Notes under the pieces: generated by a model
Told to the model about the DNA's origin: nothing
What the model saw: only the letters and a program-made list of their open reading frames with translations
Databases searched by the model: none
Shown here: one piece after another, positions 1 to 5,393 of the stretch
Numbering within the stretch: the stretch's first letter is position 1
Layout of the letters: every line of letters begins with the position of its first letter
Made by a program: the position numbers and the translations under genes
DNA from: Actinomycetes bacterium
GTDB lineage: Bacteria > Actinomycetota > Acidimicrobiia > Acidimicrobiales > Bog-793
DNA: 5,393 nt
Direction: 5' to 3'
Assembly (NCBI GenBank): GCA_021785095.1
Contig: JAJYGM010000690.1
Coordinates: forward strand, 1 to 5,393

Positions 1-190
1 CCGATCTCACACGTGCGACGATCTCGCGGTCGAGGCATCCCGCTCGGGCCAGCGCGCCGAGCGCGACCTCGCGGACCCGCGGGTCGGCCGAGCCGAGGGC
101 GCGTCGGGGCGTCGCGGCATCCCCGCGGTGGCCGGCGATCACGACGTCGACCAGGCGGAGAGGGCCGTTCGTGGCAGGATCTTCCCCCAC
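1..190 (-). CDS. HEAT-repeat-like protein, 5' part (runs off left edge)
   Basis: An open minus-strand frame without stops runs from a GTG at 190 to the window edge, giving 63 codons. After a short leader (about residues 1-12) comes LVDVVIAGHRGDA, then a helix-turn-helix stretch, ADPRVREVALGALARAG (about 35-51), followed by a further helix start, LDREIVARV. The D-P-x-V-R-x-x-A-L-x-A-L pattern is typical of HEAT/Armadillo-type alpha-helical repeats, which usually act as protein-binding scaffolds. Partner and role cannot be read from this fragment. The start is uncertain: GTG 190 has no Shine-Dalgarno, and GTG 211 in the same frame is the alternative, with GAGG only 3 nt upstream. GTG 190 is preferred because recognisable sequence begins just after it and because starting at 211 would overlap the divergent protease gene. 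I am fairly sure it is coding and HEAT-like, but unsure of its exact start. Confidence 0.66.
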   Translation of the reverse strand, partial: MGEDPATNGPLRLVDVVIAGHRGDAATPRRALGSADPRVREVALGALARAGCLDREIVARVRS

Positions 191-199
191 CGCCCGAGT

Positions 200-1441
200 A
201 TGTCTGCACACGATCCTCGCCGCACGCCGCCCGGCAACGCCCAGGGCTCGGAGACCGATGGGCCGTGGGGCGCTCCGCCCGGCGCTGGCAGCCCGACGGA
301 CCGCTCCAGGGCACCAGCGGGTCGGTGGCGCGCCCCGCGCTGGGCCCGGATCACCGGCATCGTCGTCTTGGTGCTCATCGTCGCGAGCGTCGTCGCCGAC
401 CACGTGGACCTCGGCTACTACGTGATCACGCCCGGAGTGGCCCGGCCGGTCGCTTCCGTGGTGCACGTCTCGAAGCGACGTGCACACCGGCTGCACGGAA
501 GCGTGCTGCTGACCGACGTCTACCTCACACAGGTGACTGCGTTCACCTATTTCTTCGATTCCCTGCGTGGCAACGCCCAGATCCTGCCAGCGGCCACAGT
601 GCTCGGACCGGCGACGCCGCCGTCGCAGCTCGTCGCACAGGGCTACCTCGAGATGGAGCAGTCCCAGTCGGCGGCGAAGGCTGCCGCCCTGACCCGCCTC
701 GGCTACCGCGTCGGCGTCCACGACCTCGGGGTTGTGGTTTTCGCAGTCGTCCCGGGCTCCCCGGCCGCCGGTGCACTTTCCGTCGGCCAGGTCGTCACCG
801 CCGTGGAAGGTCGCCGCACCCCCGACGCGTGCGCCTTCGCACGATCTCTTGCCTCGCGCCGCGCCGGCGCTCTCGTGCACTTGACGGTCGAACGCTCGCA
901 CGTCGGCGTCCACGCCGACCTGGTGCCCGGCCCCTCGGTCCACGAGACGGTGCGACTCGGTCGCTGGCCGTCATCCGTCCCGCACCCGGTGCAGACACCG
1001 CTGTGCCCGGGGACCGGCTGGCATGGGCAGGGGTTCCTCGGGATCCAGGCCGAGACGCAGCCGGTGTTCGAGCTGCCTTTCCCGGTCGGTCTGCGCACCA
1101 CGTCCATCGGCGGGCCGTCCGCAGGGCTGGCGATGACCCTCGGCATCATCAACACGCTGTGGGACGGCAACCTCACCGGCGGCAGGACGGTGGCAGCGAC
1201 CGGGACGATCGCGCCGACAGGCGCGGTGGGCGAGGTCGGCGGTGTCCGTGAGAAGACGATCGCGGTCGAACGGGCAGGCGCGACCGTCTTCTTCGTGCCG
1301 GCGGCCCAGGTGAGGACAGCGAGGTCGAAGGCCACCTCGTCGCTCAAGGTCTACGGCGTCAGCTCCCTGGCGGGAGCGCTCGCAGACCTCCGCCGGCTCG
1401 GGGGCTCGGTTCCGCCGACCCCGGCACGCCACGGGTCATAG
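200..1441 (+). CDS. YlbL-like membrane-anchored PDZ/Lon-type (S16) serine protease
   Basis: A 413-residue protein, close to full family length. Residues 1-49 are polar and Pro/Gly/Arg-rich (cytoplasmic, probably disordered). Residues 51-66 (ITGIVVLVLIVASVVA) form one transmembrane anchor, so the rest should lie outside the membrane. A PDZ domain spans about 165-240, with the carboxylate-loop-type segment VVPGSPAAGALSVGQVVTAV. A Lon/S16 proteolytic domain spans about 275-400: GGPSAGLAMTLG carries the presumed nucleophile Ser307, and GEVGGVREKTIAVERAG carries the presumed general base Lys352. The 45-residue spacing matches the Ser-Lys dyad of Lon (Ser679/Lys722 in E. coli), and there is no ATPase domain. 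Bacillus YlbL, of the same architecture, helps remove the division inhibitor YneA; the substrate here is unknown. ATG 200 is chosen because the only earlier in-frame start nearby, GTG 128, would overlap the divergent gene. No Shine-Dalgarno lies at normal distance, so translation may be leaderless. It is the first of three closely spaced genes. Confidence 0.92.
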   Translation: MSAHDPRRTPPGNAQGSETDGPWGAPPGAGSPTDRSRAPAGRWRAPRWARITGIVVLVLIVASVVADHVDLGYYVITPGVARPVASVVHVSKRRAHRLHGSVLLTDVYLTQVTAFTYFFDSLRGNAQILPAATVLGPATPPSQLVAQGYLEMEQSQSAAKAAALTRLGYRVGVHDLGVVVFAVVPGSPAAGALSVGQVVTAVEGRRTPDACAFARSLASRRAGALVHLTVERSHVGVHADLVPGPSVHETVRLGRWPSSVPHPVQTPLCPGTGWHGQGFLGIQAETQPVFELPFPVGLRTTSIGGPSAGLAMTLGIINTLWDGNLTGGRTVAATGTIAPTGAVGEVGGVREKTIAVERAGATVFFVPAAQVRTARSKATSSLKVYGVSSLAGALADLRRLGGSVPPTPARHGS

Positions 1442-1451
1442 GCTCTGCGCG

Positions 1452-3713
1452 GTGGCTGACGACCATCCGACCATCTCCAGCTCGCGCATCGACGCGGATG
1501 ACGTCTCGCGCCGCAGGTTCGGCACCGTGCGTCGCGGCTTGGATCCCGACGAGGTCCGCGCCTACCTGGACCTGGTCGCCAAGGCACTCGAGCGCGCACA
1601 CCGGCGCGAGCAGGAGCTCTTGCACGAGCTGAACGACGCCGAGGAGCGGGCGCGCCATCCGGTGATCGACGAAGGCATGCTCACGGCGTCACTCGGGCAG
1701 CGCAGTGCAGCGGTGCTGCGGGGCTCCCACGAGGAGGCCGCGCGGATCCTTTCGCAGGCGGAGGAGACCGCCGCCTCGATGGCGCGCGACGCGCAGCAGC
1801 AGGCGACGGACATCCAGGTGAACGCCGAGTCGTCGTCGGCCGAGCGGATCGCCGAAGCCGAGCTCGAGGCCAATTCCATTCGCAACCAGGCTCGGGAGGA
1901 GGCGGCCGCGGTGCTCGAGACCGCGCGCGTGGAGGGCGAGGCGGTCGTCGAGCGCGCGCGCGAGCACGGCCGGGCGATGCTCGACCAGGCGCAGGAGGCT
2001 CGCCGACGGGTGCTCGCGGACCTGGCTCACCGCCGCCGACTGGTTGCCGAGCAGATCGAGCTCTATCGGGCCGCGCGTGACGAGATCGCCGCCTCGGTCA
2101 TCGCGGTACGAAGGTCCCTCGACCGGATCGTCGAGGACCTCTCGCACGCCGAGGACTCCGCGCGGGCGTCAGCTGCGGGCGCGGCGAAAACCCGCGGTCC
2201 TGACGTTCCCGAGCCGGTACTGGTGGAGGAGGCCGAGCGTGCGATCGCCGAGCTGCGCCAGGCCGATGAGCTGCGCCAGCCCGATGAGCTGCGCCAGCCC
2301 GATGAGCTGAAGCCGCCCGCTGAGCTGCGCCAGGCCGATGAGCTGAAGCCGCCCGCCCCCGAGCATGTTCAAGGGCAGAGCCCTGCGGAGGAACCTAGGC
2401 GGGAACCTGCGCCGGGAGCGGTGCTGGGACTTTCACAAGGGGCTGCGGAGCGAGAGGATCTCGAAAACGCGCGCCCCGAGGAGACCTCCACGCGCCCCGA
2501 TGTACCGGCGCCTGGCATCTCGGCAGCCGAGCCTCGTCCGTCACCTTACGGCACAGCTTCGCCCGAGACGTCGTCCTTCGGCGTCTCGCCGCCAGAGCCC
2601 CCGTCCCGCGCCATCAAACCCGCTGGGGACGCGCCTCATGGCGTCACGCCGGTTGGGCCCGCGCCCTTCGAGGGGCAGCAGGCAGAGGTGCGGGGGGACC
2701 TCGGGGCCCGGGTGCCGAGGACGGCGCTGCGGTTCGACGACGTCGCGACGATGGTGACGGAGCCTGCTCATGCGGTCTCCAGTCGCATGCCTGAGCCCGG
2801 CGCTGCGGAGGGCCCGGCGCCCGCCTCGGTGGCGGGCGCAGGCGGGGCCGACGTCGACGGCCTGTTCGCACGCCTGCGCGCTCGGCATGCCGCCGACCGG
2901 CCGGAGAACGCCGGTCCGCAGGACCACACCGACCCGGCTCCCCCGGTCGCTGCCGCCGACCCGGTCGCTGGCGAGGATGGCGTCGACCGCACGGTCCGAG
3001 GTTTGCAAGCCGTCACAGTGGACGAGGGCGGTGACGGAGGAGGCGCCGGAGGCTCTCTGGACGCCGACATGTTCGCTCGACGGGCAGACGCCCTGGATCC
3101 CATCGCGACGGCGTTGGCGCGCCGCTTGAAGCGAGCGCTCCAGGACGACCAGAACGGACTTCTCGATCGCCTGCGGCAGGGGACGGGCGAGTGGAGCAGC
3201 GAGCTCCTCCTCGACGAAGCGTCGCAGCAGGCGCTCTACGCCAAGGCGGCGACGGCGTCGTTGCGCGACGCGATGGCCGCGGGCACCGCCTTCGCGCGAG
3301 CGGTCGTCGGCGGTCGCCTGCCCAAGGCGGCGGGCCCGGACGAGACTGCGGTGCACGAGGTGAACGGGCAGCTCGCGTCCACCATCGTGACCTTGCTTCG
3401 ACGCCGTCTCGACGCGGGGGGGATCTCCGACCCCGCCGAACGCATCGGCGCCGCGTACCGGGAGTGGAGAGGTGAGCGGATCGAGCGCCTCGCAGAAGAC
3501 AGCGCTGTCGAGGCGTTCTCGAAGGGCGTGATCGCCGGCGCGGGCAGGCGCGGCATCCGCTGGAGCCGGAGCGAGGTCGGACCCGGGTGTGCCGACTGCG
3601 AGGACAACGGGCTCGCCGGGGCCGTCGCACCGGGTGACGCGTTCCCGACCGGCCATCGACACCCTCCGGCGCATTCGGGTTGCCGGTGCCTGGTCTTGCC
3701 GACCCCTCGTTGA
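1452..3713 (+). CDS. DivIVA-like coiled-coil protein with phage Mu F/SPP1 gp7-like C-terminus
   Basis: A 753-residue soluble protein. Residues 13-48 fit the DivIVA membrane-binding N-domain (DDVSRRRFGTVRRGLDPDEV, then a hydrophobic helix). About 93-235 is a nearly continuous Ala/Glu/Arg-rich coiled coil. Residues 267-302 are six hexapeptide repeats (ELRQxD/ELKPPA). About 303-540 is Pro/Ala/Gly-rich and probably disordered, broken by a short helical island, DVDGLFARLRARHA (467-480). About 543-700 is helical again, and 700-753 holds GIRWSRSEV, CADC, FPTGHRHPPAHSGCRC and LVLP. That ending (W...CxxC...PPxHxxCRC) resembles Mu F/SPP1 gp7 minor head proteins; this is pattern recognition and was not searched. 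All four cysteines of the protein (713, 716, 744, 746) lie here. DivIVA proteins scaffold poles, septa or polar growth; the tail's role is unknown. GTG 1452 is 10 bp after the protease stop, with no clear Shine-Dalgarno, and is the only start preceding the DivIVA motif. It is probably cotranscribed with both plus-strand neighbours. Confidence 0.88.
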   Translation: MADDHPTISSSRIDADDVSRRRFGTVRRGLDPDEVRAYLDLVAKALERAHRREQELLHELNDAEERARHPVIDEGMLTASLGQRSAAVLRGSHEEAARILSQAEETAASMARDAQQQATDIQVNAESSSAERIAEAELEANSIRNQAREEAAAVLETARVEGEAVVERAREHGRAMLDQAQEARRRVLADLAHRRRLVAEQIELYRAARDEIAASVIAVRRSLDRIVEDLSHAEDSARASAAGAAKTRGPDVPEPVLVEEAERAIAELRQADELRQPDELRQPDELKPPAELRQADELKPPAPEHVQGQSPAEEPRREPAPGAVLGLSQGAAEREDLENARPEETSTRPDVPAPGISAAEPRPSPYGTASPETSSFGVSPPEPPSRAIKPAGDAPHGVTPVGPAPFEGQQAEVRGDLGARVPRTALRFDDVATMVTEPAHAVSSRMPEPGAAEGPAPASVAGAGGADVDGLFARLRARHAADRPENAGPQDHTDPAPPVAAADPVAGEDGVDRTVRGLQAVTVDEGGDGGGAGGSLDADMFARRADALDPIATALARRLKRALQDDQNGLLDRLRQGTGEWSSELLLDEASQQALYAKAATASLRDAMAAGTAFARAVVGGRLPKAAGPDETAVHEVNGQLASTIVTLLRRRLDAGGISDPAERIGAAYREWRGERIERLAEDSAVEAFSKGVIAGAGRRGIRWSRSEVGPGCADCEDNGLAGAVAPGDAFPTGHRHPPAHSGCRCLVLPTPR
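2250..2357 (+). repeat. Six tandem 18-bp in-frame repeats
   Basis: Six consecutive 18-bp units begin at 2250, 2268, 2286, 2304, 2322 and 2340. Each starts GAGCTG and encodes a hexapeptide: ELRQAD, ELRQPD, ELRQPD, ELKPPA, ELRQAD, ELKPPA. Units two and three are identical in DNA, as are one and five apart from their junctions, and the two ELKPPA units share gagctgaagccgcccgc. Such identity at silent positions points to recent slippage or unequal exchange. Because the unit is a multiple of three, copy changes keep the frame and simply lengthen or shorten the charged linker between coiled coil and disordered region. Confidence 0.93.
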
Positions 3714-3739
3714 GCACGGCCGGGCTTTAGGCTTCCTGT

Positions 3740-5393
3740 GTGAGAACGCCGCCGGACGTCCCCTCTCGTGTCGCAAGACCGCGGGCTCGCCACGCGCGGC
3801 GATGGATCATCGGCGGCGTCATCGTCCTGATCGTCCTGCTCGGCTCCCTGCGTTCGCTTGCCGGTCTCTACACCGACAGCCTCTGGTTCTCCTCGGTGGG
3901 ATTCCACGCTGTGTGGTCCACGCTCCTTGCGGTGAAGATCGGTCTCTTCGCGAGCTTCGGCGCGGCATTTTTCGTTCTTCTTTGGGTGAACCTCGTGATC
4001 TGCGACAGAGTCGCCGCGCACGCGCCGTCAGTCGACCCGGAGGACGAGCTCATCGCTCGCTACCAGCGAACGGTGCGACCGTACGCAGGGCGCGTGTACG
4101 CCGCCCTGGCCCTCGTGGCCGGCCTCATCGCTGGGTCCACCGCCATCGGACAGTGGAACAGCTGGCTGCTCTTCACTCACGCCATGCCGTTCCCCCACTC
4201 CGATCCTCAGTTTGGAATCAACGACGGCTTCTTCGTGTTCGCCCTCCCGTTCCTCCAGTTCCTCGTCGACTGGACGCTTGCGTCACTCGTCGTGGTGCTC
4301 GTGATCAGCGCGCTGTTCCACTACTTGAACGGCGGCATCCGACCTCATGCGACGCCGCGGGTGCGGCCCGTCGTGAAGGTCCACCTGTCCGTGCTCCTCG
4401 CCCTCGTCGCACTGGCGAAAGCCGGCGGGTACGAGCTCTCTCGCTACTCCCTCGACCTATCGACCGGCGGATATGTAGAGGGTGCGACGTACACCGACGT
4501 GCACGCGAGACTCCCGGCTCTTGAGATCCTTTTCTTCGTCTCCCTCTTCGCTGCGGCAATACTCCTGTACAACGTGCGGCGTCAGGGGTGGACGCTGCCC
4601 GTCCTGGCGGTCGGCCTGTGGGGCTTCGTCGCGCTCGTGATCGGAGTGATCTACCCGGCCGTTCTCCAGGCGCTCAAGGTCAATCCTGCACAGAGCACGC
4701 TCGAGCACCCCTACATCGCACGTAACATTGCAGCCACTCGCTATGCGTACGGGCTGGATCACGTCAAAGTGACCACGAAGTACCCGGACAACACAGTGCC
4801 ACCAACATCCACAATCGCAACCAGTCTCACAACGCTCAACAACATCCGTCTCTGGGACCCGAGCACAAGGATCTCGCTCGCAGACTTCCAAGTCAAACAG
4901 GCCATCAGCGGGTACTACACGTTCCAGACCGTCCAGGTCGAGGACTACACAACACACGGGACCGTCCGCCCCGCCATCGTGGGCGTTCGTCAGATCAACC
5001 CGACAAACCTCCCGTCCTCCAGCTGGGTCAACGAGCACCTGCAATACACGCATGGGGAAGGTCTTGTCTTGGCAAAGGCGAATCATGCCACGGCCAAGGG
5101 AAACCCGGTCTTCGCGATCAGGGACGTGCCCCCGAAGGTCGCAAAGGGCTTCCCGAAGCTTCGGCAGCCAGCCATATACTTCGGCGTGAACCAGCCAGGC
5201 TATGTGATCGCTGACACGCGCCAGCCTGAGCTCAACAGCCAGCGCTCGACAGGCACCAACGTCGAGGGTCATTACCACGGAAGTGGCGGGGTCCGCATCA
5301 ATTCTTTTCTCACCAGGGCGGCCTTCGCGCTCAGGTTCGGCGACCTCAATCTCCTGCTATCGAACCTCATCACCCCGCAGTCGAAGATGATGT
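3740..5393 (+). CDS. UPF0182 family membrane protein, N-terminal 551 residues (runs off right edge)
   Basis: The frame is open from GTG 3740 to the window end; an in-frame TAG at 3728 leaves this as the first possible start. A weak AGG (3729-3731) lies 8 nt upstream, and the gap to the previous stop is 26 bp. After a basic leader come seven hydrophobic segments (about residues 23-43, 57-86, 117-137, 163-194, 213-229, 259-277, 284-309), then a large hydrophilic domain expected outside the membrane. Family hallmarks are TDSLWFSSVG (45-54), YVEGATYTDVHARLPAL (245-261), HPYIARNIAATRYAYGLD (323-340), NNIRLWDP (367-374), GYYTF, SWVNEHLQYTHGEG (428-441) and HYHGSGGVRINSFLTRAAFALRFGD (511-535). Members usually have roughly 900-1000 residues, so a little over half is present. 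The biochemical function is unknown. An Rv3193c-type homologue sits beside a PDZ protease in mycobacteria too, which supports the family call. Confidence 0.93.
   Translation, partial: MRTPPDVPSRVARPRARHARRWIIGGVIVLIVLLGSLRSLAGLYTDSLWFSSVGFHAVWSTLLAVKIGLFASFGAAFFVLLWVNLVICDRVAAHAPSVDPEDELIARYQRTVRPYAGRVYAALALVAGLIAGSTAIGQWNSWLLFTHAMPFPHSDPQFGINDGFFVFALPFLQFLVDWTLASLVVVLVISALFHYLNGGIRPHATPRVRPVVKVHLSVLLALVALAKAGGYELSRYSLDLSTGGYVEGATYTDVHARLPALEILFFVSLFAAAILLYNVRRQGWTLPVLAVGLWGFVALVIGVIYPAVLQALKVNPAQSTLEHPYIARNIAATRYAYGLDHVKVTTKYPDNTVPPTSTIATSLTTLNNIRLWDPSTRISLADFQVKQAISGYYTFQTVQVEDYTTHGTVRPAIVGVRQINPTNLPSSSWVNEHLQYTHGEGLVLAKANHATAKGNPVFAIRDVPPKVAKGFPKLRQPAIYFGVNQPGYVIADTRQPELNSQRSTGTNVEGHYHGSGGVRINSFLTRAAFALRFGDLNLLLSNLITPQSKMM

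Noticed and set aside
128..199. Upstream GTG start extending the protease by 24 residues
   Set aside because: The added residues look unlike a family N-terminus and would overlap the HEAT-like gene on the other strand; ATG 200 is the simpler choice.
13..1251. Plus-strand 412-codon open frame in another frame over the protease gene
   Set aside because: It is Arg/Pro/Gly-rich with no domain pattern and overlaps the frame that holds the transmembrane, PDZ and Ser-Lys dyad motifs.
1452..3713. Prophage remnant suggested by the Mu F/gp7-like tail
   Set aside because: No portal, terminase, capsid, integrase or attachment-site-like repeat is visible, and both flanks are ordinary actinobacterial chromosome genes in tight order.
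3714..3739. Possible terminator or promoter between the DivIVA-like and UPF0182 genes
   Set aside because: The 26 bp contain no stable inverted repeat with a T-run and no recognisable -10/-35 pair.
2541..3776. Long minus-strand open frame (411 codons) opposite the DivIVA-like gene
   Set aside because: It lies antisense to a well supported coding region of high GC3, where stop-free shadow frames are expected. Its translation is low-complexity Arg/Gly/Ser with no recognisable domain.
4457..5278. Minus-strand open frame (273 codons) opposite the UPF0182 gene
   Set aside because: It looks less Arg-rich than most shadows, but the plus frame carries continuous UPF0182 family motifs across the same bases. 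The minus translation is Cys/Val/Arg-rich without any family signature.

Overview
This is a GC-rich, gene-dense stretch of a bacterial chromosome. It looks like Actinomycetota: codon third positions are strongly G/C, GTG starts are common, and a YlbL-like secreted PDZ/Lon protease lies near a UPF0182 membrane protein, a pairing known from actinobacteria (for example Rv3194c and Rv3193c of Mycobacterium tuberculosis). An Acidimicrobiia-like lineage is my guess; no rRNA or other marker in the window can settle it.

Layout. Bases 1-190 hold the 5' part of a minus-strand gene with a HEAT-repeat-like start, which runs off the left edge. Diverging from it with only about 9 bp between starts is a plus-strand run of three genes: (1) 200-1441, a membrane-anchored PDZ plus Lon-type (S16) serine protease; (2) 1452-3713, a 753-residue protein with a DivIVA-like N-terminus, long coiled coil, six-copy hexapeptide repeat, disordered linker and an unexpected C-terminus resembling the phage Mu F/SPP1 gp7 minor head protein family; (3) 3740 to the right edge, the first 551 residues of a UPF0182 protein (seven hydrophobic segments, then a large domain probably outside the cell). 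Gaps of 10 and 26 bp suggest one operon.

Working together. All three plus-strand genes are plausibly envelope- or membrane-related: a protease facing outward, a DivIVA-type coiled-coil protein of the sort that gathers at curved or growing membrane, and a polytopic membrane protein of unknown function. That shared role is inferred from gene order. No RNA gene, mobile element, CRISPR array or convincing terminator was seen, and no gene-free stretch exceeds 30 bp. The most notable item is the DivIVA-like/Mu F-like domain combination.
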